The notes under the pieces: model-generated
Told to the model about the DNA's origin: nothing
Seen by the model: the letters and a program-made list of their open reading frames with translations, nothing else
The model's database searches: none
Made by a program: the position numbers and the translations under genes
In this document: one piece after another, positions 11,389 to 23,047 of the stretch
How positions within the stretch are numbered: the stretch's first letter is position 1
How the letters are laid out: each line of letters begins with the position of its first letter
Assembly (NCBI RefSeq): GCF_037893015.1
Contig: NC_133663.1
Coordinates: 137,320,100 to 137,384,099 of the forward strand
Reading direction: 5' to 3'
From: Macrotis lagotis
Lineage: Eukaryota; Chordata; Mammalia; Peramelemorphia; Peramelidae
Length of the DNA stretch: 64,000 nt

Positions 11389-13179
11389 ATTTCTTTTAAA
11401 ATAGACTTCAAATCAATATAAAAAAATACTTCCTTACGATTAAAAGCATTCAGACATTAAACTGGATACACTAATTCCTTGTAACATTAAAGGAAAGTGT
11501 TTCAGAATATGAGAGAGAATATGAATATTCAAAAATGATTAGATGAATCCATTTTTCAGAGAAGAACTGAGGACATAAGTGTGGGTACATAGGAGAAGGC
11601 AGAAAAAATGGTTTACCATGAGACTTTCTATATGGGTTTAGAAATGTCTTGAATTAGCATAAATATCTGAGGGTTTACACACATTTAACATGCCATATAA
11701 TTACTGGCTTTGAAAATCTTGAGCACTATAGCACCCTCTAAAATATGGATGCCAAAGGACTAAACATTTCTGATGTGAAAAATTGCATTAAAATTAATTT
11801 ATTTGATCTAAAATCATACATGACTATAATGCTTGTCTTGTCCAACAATTTTTACAAAGTGTTCTTACTGATATGTGAAGCAGGTTTTCATAATTATTCA
11901 TTCATCATAATAATCAAACACAATATAAAGACAAATTACCATAATCAATGGAAAAAAATATAAAATTGCCATATAATCACTAATCAAGCATCCACCTCCT
12001 AGGCTTAGTAATCAAAACCAGATGCATAATTCATTTGGAGAATTAGCAAACAGAATTCAAACCCTGTAGAAGTCCTACATTTTTGTTTAAATGCTTCATA
12101 GGAATCAGTCTCTGAAGAAGTAGTGAAAAGGACGTTGTGACTGTCCATATTAACTCTTGTTGAGAGAACAGCAGCAGGTGGGAAAACAGCTGATCATAAA
12201 TGAAGAAAACATTCTGACATTTTGAAAATGGGAAAAAAGCATCAATAATTAGATGCACTGTAGGTAGAGTACCCATGCCAGACTAACAGCAGGGTTTGCC
12301 AATCCAAGAATAATTGAGACTGGTGTTAAAGCACATTAAAATACATTCTGGAACATAGGATAGTGGATTGAATAATGGGAAAGATACCAGTTTTCCATGT
12401 CCTCCCAGAATCTCTTTAGAGAAAATGTAAGAGAATTCTCTACATTCACACATATCCATTGAGAAGTGATTTTCTACCTGTTTTCTCTCCTCTTGTTCTC
12501 ACTTTCACCCCTTGATAATCAGAAATCTTCATTAGAAAAGAATTAAATTGAAGAAATTCATTGACTGAATGCAAAATTGTCCCTCTCCCCTTATGTGTGA
12601 GTGTATTGGCAAAAATATTATATTAACAATTTTTTAAAATCTTCTGAAATTTTAAACTCTTACATTGATGTTGAAATTAATTTATTTTATCATTCATTAC
12701 AAAAAATTGTTTGTTTGTAGAGCATAAAAAATAACCACAACAAGCAATAACAATATTATATTGAAAGTAAGGAGACCTTGCTTGTCTGTAGAACTCACTT
12801 TCCAACTAACTCTGTGCTTCATGTCTAAAGGAATGGGGTTAGATTAGATAAGTACTAAAATACTATGATATATCAGAAATCATATACAAAATATGAGAAT
12901 TTTTATCAACTAAATTTGAAAAATCATTTAAAGCACATTTATAATACATATTAATTCATGCCATTAACTCATTGGTTAAATACTTTAACAGATATTATAG
13001 ATTTGAAATGTCTTACTCTAAAGGTAAAGCTAAATATACTTTTACAAATCTACCTATGAAATATTTGAATATATACCCAGAAAGATCATCATGGAGCATA
13101 GAAAGACCTGACCTTAAAGTCAAGGTAGATTATGTTTAAGTTCTGACTGTAAGACATACTGTTTCCACATCTTCATTGT
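11389..13179. other. Gene-free stretch
   Basis: About 1.8 kb of AT-rich DNA in which I recognise neither gene nor repeat. Open frames at 11745-11963 (plus) and 12043-12276 (minus) are short, show no family motifs and are not called. Confidence 0.5.
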
Positions 13180-13239
13180 CCTCCTCCTCCTCCTCCTCCT
13201 CCTCCTCCTCCTCCTGTCCTCTATTCCTCCTCTTTTTCT

Positions 13240-13317
<78 letters not shown>

Positions 13318-13424
13318 TCTCCCTCTCTCCCTCTCTCCCTCTCTCCCTCTCTCCCTCTCTCCCTCTCTCCCTCTCTCCCTCTCTCTCTCTCATTCTGTCT
13401 CTCCCTGTGTCTCTGTCTCTCTCA
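13180..13424. repeat. Compound (TCC)n / (CT)n / (CTCCCT)n microsatellite
   Basis: TCC units at 13181-13215, then pure CT from about 13245 to 13310, then CTCCCTCT higher-order units to about 13390 and a decaying end. The long plus and minus open frames here (poly-Ser/Leu and Arg/Glu) are repeat translations. Confidence 0.96.
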
Positions 13425-13507
13425 TATTTCATGATGATAAATATTAGAACACTCAGGAAGTTGCAATCAAAATGCTAACTACAATCAACAGTTTTGTAGG
13501 AGATAAA

Positions 13508-13659
13508 TTATTTGTTGCAATGTTTTATCCTGATTACTTCCATGTTATCTGATAGCAGGTCAGTTTTAAGCAGGATAATGTTCTTATTTGTTGCAATGTT
13601 TTATCCTGATTACTTCCATGTTATCTGATAGCAGTTCAGTTTTAAGCTGGATTATGTTC
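13508..13659 (+). repeat. Two-copy 76-bp tandem duplication
   Basis: Unit 13508-13583, beginning TTATTTGTTGCAATGTTTTA, is repeated at 13584-13659 with only a few mismatches (GCAGGTCAG against GCAGTTCAG; GCAGGATAATG against GCTGGATTATG). The near identity implies a recent local duplication. No coding content. Confidence 0.95.
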
Positions 13660-13774
13660 ACAATGTTCATAGAATGAAGAAAATGGGTTAAGTTAAGGTC
13701 CCACCAAAATATTTTCCACTTCACAAAGCTTCTATGGTGACTAAATGAGATTTTGCATTAAGGAAGGGTCAGGA

Positions 13775-13935
13775 ATGTGACAGTCACAGAACCTTGCTTG
13801 CCTCAGTTTCATCATCTGAAAAATGAACTGGAGAAGGAAATAGCAAACTGCTACAATATCTTTGCCAAGCAAACAACAAATGAGGTCAAAAAGAGTTGGA
13901 CACAATTGAAAATGACTAAACAGCATTAACAACAA
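13775..13935 (+). mobile_element. RTE-tailed SINE (MAR1-like)
   Basis: CCTCAGTTTCATCATCTGAA leads into TGAACTGGAGAAGGAAATAG, then ATCTTTGCCAAGCAAAC, GTCAAAAAGAGTTGGACAC and AATTGAAAATGACTAAACA. This 3' tail is the RTE/BovB-type ending that marsupial MAR1-like SINEs share with their partner LINE. It ends with a short AACAACA run rather than poly(A), as expected for RTE-mobilised elements. Confidence 0.78.
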
Positions 13936-14774
13936 TGTAAAACAGAGATTGGATTCCAAACTTAGAGGGCACATTTCATCTACAACTTTCCAGAGCATGA
14001 CAAGAAAATAATTAATATTTAATTTGGAAATATTTCACAAAAATAAAAATATTAGAAAAGATGAGTCACAATTAAGATTAAATCAAAATGAGACAAATAA
14101 GAATTCTTTCTGTATGGCTCAAGAGTTCTTACTTATTTTGATATTGATACCACTGATGAAAGTTGTACATAGTTTAGATAAGACATAACTGCTGTTTCAT
14201 GGATCTTATGGGTCAGAAGGGAGTGATTAAATATTAGCATCCATCAAAACTGTTATATAAAGATATTACTCTGATGATATAATTGTAAACATAAAATCTG
14301 GACTGCTGAGTATCAAATACTCAAATTAAACTTTATTTTGTTCAGTCATCTTTTCTTCACTCTAAGCACTTGCCAGAAGGACAGAATTATTTGGTTGCTA
14401 ACTTTTACTTTTCAGTAATAGAGAGGAAACCACTATTTTGTTCTTCATTCTCAGCTATGTATTCTTTCAAAATATAAAATTTTGCAGTCATACTCAGAAG
14501 TAGGTTAAGTACTTACTTAGAACCAAAAGATTTAGGTAATTGCTTTAAAATTTGTCAAAAGTAGATCAAATAATTCCTGAGTGTAAGCATGACCAAATAT
14601 CTAGTGTCTCACAATGGTGAAGATTTTAAGCATGATTGGTTAGTGGAGAGGTATTTAAATCATTGACATAATCCTAAGAAAAAAATAACTCTAATAGCAA
14701 AATTATTAATAAACTCTAGTATTCAGTAGTATCCCATCAAAAAAAAACATAAAAATTCAAATAAGAGTATTTCC
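13936..14774. other. Gene-free AT-rich stretch
   Basis: No recognised gene, RNA or repeat. Confidence 0.5.
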
Positions 14775-15661
14775 AAGGCAGAGTCAATATATAAGTGACA
14801 TGAAACTTGCATACTCCCTAAATAATGGTAACTGTAGCCTCTACACAAATATTAAAGCTATAGATTCTATCAAAAAAAGAGCAAAACAATTTACACATCA
14901 TGGAGGATGTTCTACCTCTTCAAAGGGAAAAAGGAAAGTAGAACCCAAGCTGGGGGTGGAACAGATTGAAAAAACCAGAAGGACAATGCTGGGTACAGCA
15001 CAACTCAGGTCCCAGCATCTGGACAGCAGCCTAGGTCCAAATAGCTATATAGCAACCCAGGACCTTGTTAAGCAAGATAGTGTCCTAGGGCTTGGCTCAG
15101 ATAATTAGGAGTTCAAAAGGGAAATCCTAATCCCAAAGTCTGAGCCCTCAGAAATCTCAGCGTAACATAAAGAACTGGGTTAGAAATAAACCAGTATACA
15201 AAAAGCCTGGACAAAAGAGAAGGAAACAAACATTATTCATAGAAAATGCCGTGGCTGTAAAAGCTAAACCTTTGGAAAAAAACTAAGGATTAGATACCAG
15301 TTCCAGCACAATATCCTTGGAATTATGCTCCATGTACTTGAGGAGTAGATCTCAATTAACAAAATGAGCCAAAAAACCCCAAAAAGAGTGCTAAGCATAG
15401 ATAGCTACTATTCAGATAGAGATGATAAAAATGCCATCTTAGGATGAAAAGAAAATTAGTTATGAATTATTTACATGAGAAGTCTCAAAAGACTTTATGA
15501 ATTAAAGTAAGTCAAATCAAAAATCTCATGGAACAGTTTAAAGAGATTTTTAAAGCCAAAGAAAAGAGGAAGAAGAAAAATGGAAAAAAAGAAATTATAG
15601 CCATGGCCAAAATTTATGAATAATTGAACAATGAAATCAACTCTTTTAAAAGCAAAAAATG
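14775..15661 (+). mobile_element. Outer L1, 5' UTR and start of ORF1 (first piece)
   Basis: From about 14890 the sequence parallels the 5' UTR of the L1 that follows it (CATCATGGAGGATGTTC against CATCATGGAGGATCTTC at 15815), and it reaches the beginning of an ORF1 coiled-coil region at 15420-15661 with repeated Lys/Glu-rich codons. It stops abruptly at 15661, where the younger L1 is inserted, and resumes at 23048. The 5' border near 14775 is an estimate. Stops in the ORF1 start mark it as dead. Confidence 0.8.
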
Positions 15662-16200
15662 AGGGGGGGGGGGTGAACCAAGATGGTGGTGTGAAGTTAA
15701 CCTGATTCTGGAGCCTTTTCCTACCAAAGATAAATGAAGTCTCTACTCTGACATCCACACTACAATTCCACCAAGAAAAAAGAGGAGATTCAAGGAAGTT
15801 TTCATGTTTAAACATCATGGAGGATCTTCAGAGAAGGTCTATCACTTTGGGAGAAAGGGGAAGTAAAGTCCAGGAGGAGGGAGAGCAGGGAAAGGAAACA
15901 GCAGGCTTTTAGCCATAGTCCAAGCCAAGTCCCAATCCAGCAGCTAGATATCATGCTAGCAGGGAGAATCTCAACCCCAAACAAATTCTGAACCCTGGAA
16001 ACACCAGGGTAAAAGTCAGGCCTGGGTCAGGAATAATCCTTTGTTAAGACAGAACCCGAGTATAAAGGAGGAAACAAATCTATGCAAAGGGTAGTCCTGG
16101 ACTGCATAGGCAACATCTTGGCCAATAACAAACCAGGGATCAGACCCCCAGGCCCAGCAAAAAAAAAAAAAAAAAAAAAGCTTGGAGCTTTAATCCACAT

Positions 16201-17290
16201 ACAATAGGAGCAAAACTATAACAACAAAAATGAACAAAAAAGCTAAAAGAACTCTCACAAGAAAAATCCTTTAAACAGATAAAGATGACAGCAATGCCAT
16301 GTCTGAAGAAAGCTAGGAAACGTTACTCACAGCAGAAGTATCAAAACAGTCTATAAGTTGGACTCAAACACAAAAGCTCATCGAAGAGATTAAAAAAGAA
16401 TTTAAAAACCAAAAAAGAGGTGTAACCAAGTGGCACAGTGGATCCCTGGCCCTGGAGTCAGGAGTACCTGAGTTTAAATCTAGCCATAGACACTTAATAA
16501 TTGCATAACTGTGTGACCTTGGGCAAGTCACTTAAACTCAATACCTTGCAAAACCTCAAACCAAAACCAAAAGTCTAAAATATAACCAACTGGAAAAGGA
16601 AACACAGAAGATAATTGAAGAAAATAAAATCCTAAAAATTAGAATTGACAAGTTGTAAGTTAGAAACTAATGAATCTACAAGATTACAAGATTCCATCAA
16701 ACAAAATAAAAGGTCTGGGAAAAATTGAAGAAAATGTAAAGTACCTTTGAGGGAAAAGGAATGGTTTGGAAAACAGATCCAGAAGAGACAATTTATGAAT
16801 CATCAGACTACCAGAAATCCTGGACCAACAAAAGAACCTGGAAAACATCAAAAAGGAAATTATAAGGGAAAACTGCCCCAATCTACTAAAATAACATAAC
16901 AATATAACAATTAATAGATTCTGCAGAACCCCTCCAGAAAGAGACCTCAGGATAAAAACTCTAAGGGCAGTAATAGCCAAATAAATTCCAGAACTCTCAA
17001 ATAAAATAGATAATATTGCAAGCAGGAAAAAGAAAACAATTCAAATACAAAGGGAACACAATCAGACTAACACAGGATCTATCAGCCTAAACAACGAAGG
17101 ATCAGAAGAACTGGAATATCATATTTTGGAGAGCTAAAGACATGGGATTACAAATAAGAGTGTACTACCCTGCAAAATTCAACATACAGGGGAAATGATG
17201 GATGTTCATTGAAATACAGGACTTCCAGAAGTTCTTGACACAAAGACCAGAACTGAAAGGACAATTCAATTGTCAAAAACAAGACTGCAG
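16201..17290 (+). pseudogene. L1 ORF1 remnant
   Basis: In living L1s ORF1 encodes a trimeric RNA-binding chaperone: N-terminal coiled coil, RRM, C-terminal domain. Here a Lys/Glu-rich coiled-coil region is split by a SINE at 16415-16562. The later part shows the family blocks AGAAACTCTAAG-like before GCAGTAATAGCC, and CTGCAAAATTCAACATAC. The reading frame is broken by several stops, so no protein is expected. Confidence 0.75.
16415..16562 (+). mobile_element. tRNA-derived SINE in L1 ORF1
   Basis: GTGTAACCAAGTGGCACAGTG head, GGAGTACCTGAGTTTAAATC box B region, A/C-rich tail. Matching 10-bp flanks AAAACCAAAA lie at 16405-16414 and 16563-16572. Confidence 0.88.
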
Positions 17291-18328
17291 TGTTACATAA
17301 AAAAGGCAAATGCAAAAGGGGTCTAAAATTGTTTTAAACAAATATTGGTCCCTAAAAGGGAAGCTATAGCAATTCTAATTCTTTAGAATTTTACTTCTCT
17401 AAGCATAATAAGTTGTAGAATGCAATTGAAGAGAAAGAACCTAAAGGATCTGTGTATAATTTGGTCTTTTCTCTCAGTTCAAGAGGTCCAAGAGCACTTC
17501 ACTATGTTTGAGACAAAAAGAATTGGGGGGAAAAAAGCAGGGGTACAACCTTTAACTCAAGTGTCTCATTATAATTTGATTCACTTTAATCACAGGGTGC
17601 TAAACACCTTGTCTAATGAGGGCATCATAAAATGCCAGGACCTGAGACATTGCCTCTGTTACTTACAAACATTTATAAAGTTCTCAGGTGAGATCTGAAG
17701 GGCTTCCTAATATTTAGAGATCTTTACGAGTCATAAACTGTGAGTACCTGAGACAGTATCTCTGTTACATACAGCTATTTGTAAGTACTCAGTAAGACCT
17801 CCAGTACCTCCCAGTACTCAGAAACCTTCAAGATTCTTATAGTTAATTGGATTAGCATCTGGTGCTTCACTTAAAAAAGGGGTTAAATACCCTGGGTCTG
17901 CATGGGAGCTAAGTGGGAGACACAATATGCCTTGCTTCACTTAATAAGGTGTTAAGAACCCATGGTGAGGAGGGGAAGGGAAAGTGTGAAAGAAAATAGG
18001 CCTGGGGGGAGAGGCAAAAATAGTTCAAGAAATCATATAGCTTTGGGTGATACTTTGCCTTTTAAGGAGGATTGTGTGTACTTGAAAGATACTTAAAAAT
18101 GTGATAAGGTAAAAAATGATTATAATTATAATTTGATGCCATTTGTATCAATGCTGCTTATCAAGGAATCACGTAAAGAATCTATGATATCTTGGTAACA
18201 ATAGGAGCTTATCTAACAATGAAATAATCAAACTGTGATAGATGATACCTGATTAATAATATTACAGCATCAAGGGAAGAGACACAAAGATTAATAGGGA
18301 AAGAAGGGAGAATATGAATGCTGAGTAA

Positions 18329-18370
<42 letters not shown>

Positions 18371-18637
18371 TGAGGGAATAAGATACATTCACACTTGTGT
18401 TTAAATATATAACTTAATCTACAGGGAAGATGGGAACAAGGAAAGGGAAAGATAAGGGCAGAAGGGACTGATAAAAGGGGAAGGAAACAAATGAAACTAA
18501 ACTGAAAGTTAAATTTCTAAAAGAAAAGTCAAAGGCTAAAAGTATTAAAATTTTAGTGAGGAGTAATAAAACAAAAGGAAAAAGATAATATAAATTGGAG
18601 AAAGATAACATGAAGGGAAATACATTATTAGTAATCT
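17291..18637 (+). other. L1 inter-ORF region
   Basis: Non-coding spacer between the ORF1 and ORF2 remnants of the 15662-23035 element. It is long for an L1 spacer (about 1.35 kb), as in the other marsupial-type L1s of this window, and contains an (AT)n run at 18332-18368 and a purine-rich stretch near 18420-18600. The 92-codon plus frame at 17420-17698 has no family support. Confidence 0.7.
18332..18368. repeat. (AT)n microsatellite
   Basis: About 18 AT units in the inter-ORF region of the L1. Confidence 0.95.
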
Positions 18638-18884
18638 TAACTGTCAATGAGAATGGGATAAACTGTCCAAAAAAACTGAATAAGATAGCAAAATGTATTA
18701 AAATACAGAATACTACAATATGTAGTTTACAGGAAACACATTTGAAGCAGAGAGATACACATGGGGAAAGGTAACAGGTTGGAACAAAATATATTATGCC
18801 TCTCTGGAAGTAAAAATTTTGAGATAGTGATCATAATCTTAAACAAAATAAAAGCAAAAATCAAACTCATTAAAATGGATAAGG

Positions 18885-19021
18885 GGGGCAACAGTAGAGA
18901 GAGAGCTGGCTCTGGAGTCAGGAGGACCTGAGTTCAAATGTGGTCTCAGACACTTAATAATAACCTAGCTGTGTGACTTTCAGCAAGTCACTTAGCCCCT
19001 CTGCCTTGAAAAAACTAAAAA
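18885..19021 (+). mobile_element. tRNA-derived SINE in L1 ORF2
   Basis: GAGTCAGGAGGACCTGAGTT, CACTTAATAATAACCTAGCTG and an A-rich tail. The head is diverged (GGGGGCAACAGTAGAGAG). Flanks AAAATGGATAAGG and AAAAGCAATAAGG are a likely decayed target duplication. Confidence 0.85.
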
Positions 19022-21407
19022 AAAAAGCAATAAGGAAGTAAACTACATCTTTTTTAAAAGACAACATTGATAATGAAGCTATATCATCATTAAACATGTA
19101 TGCATATAGTGGCATTGCATCCAGATTCAATAATTATTGAATGAATTACAAGGAAAAATGGACAGTAAACCTTAAATAATAGGAACACTCAATCTCCCCC
19201 TCTCAGAACTATATAAATCTAACAACAAAATAAATAAGATGGAAGTTACAAAGGTGAGTGAAATCTTAGAAAACTCAGACATGATATACCTCTAGAGAAA
19301 ATTTAGTGTGGGTAGAAAAGAATATACCTTTCCTCAGCAGAACATGGCACCTTCATTAAAACTGACCATGTACTAGGGCAGAAAAACCTCAAAATCAAAT
19401 GCAGAAAGGCAGAAATAATAAATGCACACTTCTCAGACTATGATGCTATAAAAATTACATGTAATAAGGGGTCAGGGAAAGACAAACCAATTCTAATTAG
19501 TTTAGAAATTAAGTGATTTTATCTTAAATAATGGATGAATCAAACAGCAAATAATAGAAATAATCAATGACTATACCCAAGAAAATGATAATAATGAGAC
19601 ATCAAAATTTATGAGATGCAGCAAAGTCAGTTTTAAGGGGAGACTTTATATCTCTAAATGTCTATATGAATAAAATAGAAAAAGAGGAGATCAATGAATT
19701 GGGTATCTGACTAAAAAGGCTAGAAAAAGAATCAATTAAAAATCCCAATTAAATACTAAATTAGAAATTCTGAAAATCAAGGGAGAGATTAATAAAATGG
19801 AAAGCAAAAGAAGCATTGATCTCATAAATAACACTAAAAGTTGGTTTTATGAAAAAAGCTAATAATATAGACAAAGCTCTGGTTAATCTGGCTAAAAAAA
19901 AAGAAAGGAAATAACCAAATTACCAGTATCAAAAATTAAAAGGTTGAACTAACCACCAATGATGAGGAAATCAAATAGATAATTCAGAGCTACTGTTCAG
20001 AACCATATGCCAATAAATTGGACAACTTAAGTGAAATGGGATGGACATTTACAAAAATACCAACTGTTCAGATTAACAGAAGAGGAAATAAATTACTTAT
20101 ATAATCCTATTTCACAAAAGGAAATTGAAGAAATCATCAAAAAACTCCCTAAGAAAAAGTCTCAAGGTTCAGATGTATTTACAAGTAAATTCTACCAAAC
20201 ATTTAAGGAAAAAATTAATTCCTATTCCACATAATCTATTTAAAAATAGGAGAGGAAGGAGTTCTACCAAACTCCCTTTATGACACCAGCATAAGTGTTT
20301 AGGTACTGATACCTAAACCAGTAAGAACCAAAACAGATAATGAAAATTATTGACCCATCTGCATAAGTAATATTGATGAAAAATCTCAAATAAATTTAAC
20401 AATGAGACCCAAGCCAGTTCTTACCAGGATAATACACCATAAACCAGTTGGATTTATACCAGGCAGGCAGGGATTGTTCAAGATTAGGAAAATGCTCAGC
20501 ATAATAACATTTTTCAATAATAAAAGCAATAGAAATCCTATGTTGCCTCAATTGATGCTGAAAAAGCCTTTGATGTAATACATCAATTACTATTGAGGGA
20601 GTTTTCCTAAAAATATTAAATAGTATCTATCTAAACCCTTGAATAAATATTATTTTAATGGGAATACAATCTGACCATTTCTATTAAATTCAGGAGTAAA
20701 ACTAGGACTCTAATTATCACCATTACTATTCATGATAGTGTTGGAAATGCTAGCAGTAGCAGTAAGTGAAGTAAAAGAATTTGAATGAGTCAGAATTGGC
20801 AATGATGAAGCAAAACTTTCACTCTTTACTCATGATATGATGGTATAACTAGAGAACCTTAGAAAATCATATTAAAATCTCTTTGAAAAAATTAACAAAT
20901 TTAGCAAAGTAGTAGGATCTAAAATAAACACACATCAATCATCACTATTTATATATATGAAAAATAAAGCCCAAGAACAAGAGATAGAAAGAGAAATTAC
21001 ATTTTCAATAATTGTAGACAACAAATACTGTGGAATCTACCTCCCAAGACAAACTCAGAGACTGTATGAACCCAATTAAAAAGCTCTTCTCACCCAAATA
21101 AAGTCAGATATACATAATCAGAAAAATGAAAGATGGTCATAGACAGGTCAAACTAATATAATAAAACTGATAATTCTAACCAATTAAATTACTTATTCAC
21201 TGCCATACCAATCAAACTATCAAACAGCTACTTTACTGAGATAAAGAAAACAGTAACAAAATTCAACTGGAGCAACAGAAGGGCAAGAATAGGTAGAGAA
21301 TTTATAAAAAAAAAATGTAAAGGAAGATGGCCAGGCTCTAACAGATCTAAAATTATATTATAAAGCAGCAGTAATCAAAACTGCCTGATACTAATTAAGA
21401 AATAAAG

Positions 21408-21550
21408 GGGTGGCTAGGTGGTGCAGTGGATAGAGCACCAGCCCCAGAGTCAAGAGTACCTGAGTTCAAGTCTGGTCTCAGACACTTAATAATTACCTAG
21501 CTGTATGGGCTTGGGCAAGCTAATTAACCCCATTGCCTTCTAAAAAAAGG
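21408..21550 (+). mobile_element. tRNA-derived SINE in L1 ORF2
   Basis: Full head GGGTGGCTAGGTGGTGCAG and complete core. Flanks AGAAATAAAG (21398-21407) and AGAAATAGAG (21551-21560) form the target duplication, 9 of 10 matching. Confidence 0.92.
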
Positions 21551-23047
21551 AGAAATAGAGTAATGGATCAGTGGATTAGGTTCAAAAGAAAATTCAATAA
21601 ATGACTACAGAAATCTATTATTTGACAAAACCAAAGACATCAACATTTGGAACTCACTATTTTACAAATGTTGTTGGGAAAACAGGAAAATAGTATGGCA
21701 AAAACTAGGCATAGATCCACATCTCACACCCTATACCAAAATAATGTCAAAATGGGTACATGATTTAGACATAAAGAGCAATGACATAGATGAATTAATA
21801 GACCAAGATATACTCTATCATATCTATGGAAAAGGAATACAATTATTACTGAACAAAAATTAGAACACATTTTAAAGAAAAAAAATGAAAGATTTTGACT
21901 CTAGTAAATTAAGAAGTTTTTGCATTTATAAAATCAATACTGTCAAAATTAGAAGAAAAGTGGAAAACTTGGAATCAATCTTCACAATCAGGAGTTCTGA
22001 TAAAGATCTCATTTCTAAAATATATAGAGAATTACATCAAATTGATAAGGTCATAATTTATTCTCCAATTGATAATTAGTCAAAGGACATGAACAGTTTT
22101 CAAATGAAGAAATTAAAGCTTTATATTAAAAAATGTTCCAAACAATTATTGATTAGAGGAATGCAAACTAAAACAACAATGAGGTATCATCATTAGATTA
22201 CTCCAGATGAGGAAAATGGAAGATGATCAATGTTGAAGAGGTTATGGGAGGAAAGCGACATTGATGCATTGCTGGTGTAGTTGTGGATAGATGCAAATTT
22301 CTGGAAAGCAATATGGAATTAAACCCAAGGAGCAATTATACTGTTCATGACCTTTGAGTCAACAATTCCATTTCTGTGACAATATCCAGAAGAAATTGTA
22401 AAAAATGTGAATAGTGCTCCATGTTCCAAAATTTTCATAGCAGCTCTTTTTGCAGTTGCAAAGAATTGGAAATTGAAGGGATGCCTATCAATTGGGGAAT
22501 GGTTAAGCAAGCTATGATACATGAATTCTGTGGAATATTATTGTTTTATGAGAAACCATAAATGGTTGGACTCTAGAGAAGTATAGAATTATTTACTGGA
22601 TCTGATACTGACCAAAGGGAGTAGAGATGAGAGAACAATGTACACATCAGCAGAATTATGAGATGAACAACCCTGATGAAAGCAACACCTCTCCACAGTC
22701 CAGAGAGCTAGGATAACTATATTAAGTTGGTAATGGTCTATATTATCCCCAACCAGAGGAAGAAAAACAAAACAAACACACAGAAAAAAAACAAAAACAA
22801 AACACTCCCACTGAAACTGATGAACACTTCATAAAAATTATATCTTATGGATCTCTTTCCCTTAATCCTAATTCCTCGTGCAAAAATTACTCATTTGTAA
22901 ATATATTTAACAAAATATACATGCAAAATGCTAAACTAACAGTTGTCTACTAAGGGGAGTGTAGTGGAATGTAAGGGTGAAGGGAAACTTTGTAACTTGG
23001 AAATATGCATTGTACAAATGGGTGAAAATTTTAAAAAAGCAAAAATG

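Larger units (their letters stand above)
18638..22080 (+). pseudogene. L1 ORF2 remnant (endonuclease and reverse transcriptase)
   Basis: The N-terminus translates as L-T-V-N-E-N-G-I-N-C-P followed by L-Q-E-T-H-L-K-Q-R-D, the start of the APE-type endonuclease with its metal-binding Glu. A frame at 20031-20234 holds L-T-E-E-E-I-N-Y-L and [11 protein letters not shown], just upstream of the reverse transcriptase. The catalytic site near 20820-20850 reads F-T-H-D followed by a stop, against F-A-D-D in active L1s. A C-terminal piece is open at 21885-22079. SINEs interrupt it at 18885-19021 and 21408-21550. Confidence 0.85.
15662..23035 (+). mobile_element. Near full-length L1 LINE inserted in an older L1
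   Basis: Begins with a G-run and GTGAACCAAGATGGTGG, a typical L1 5' start. It contains a 5' UTR (15662-16200), ORF1 remnant (16201-17290), inter-ORF DNA (17291-18637), ORF2 remnant (18638-22080) and 3' UTR to an A-rich end at 23035. Flanks AAAGCAAAAAATG (15649-15661) and AAAGCAAAAATG (23036-23047) are the target duplication, and the ORF1 of the older L1 continues on the far side. About 7.4 kb long including three SINEs. Both ORFs carry many stops, so the copy is inactive. Confidence 0.92.

Noticed and set aside
13136-13478. 98- and 100-codon frames over the CT/TCC microsatellite
   Set aside because: Repeat artefacts (Arg/Glu and Ser/Leu alternation).
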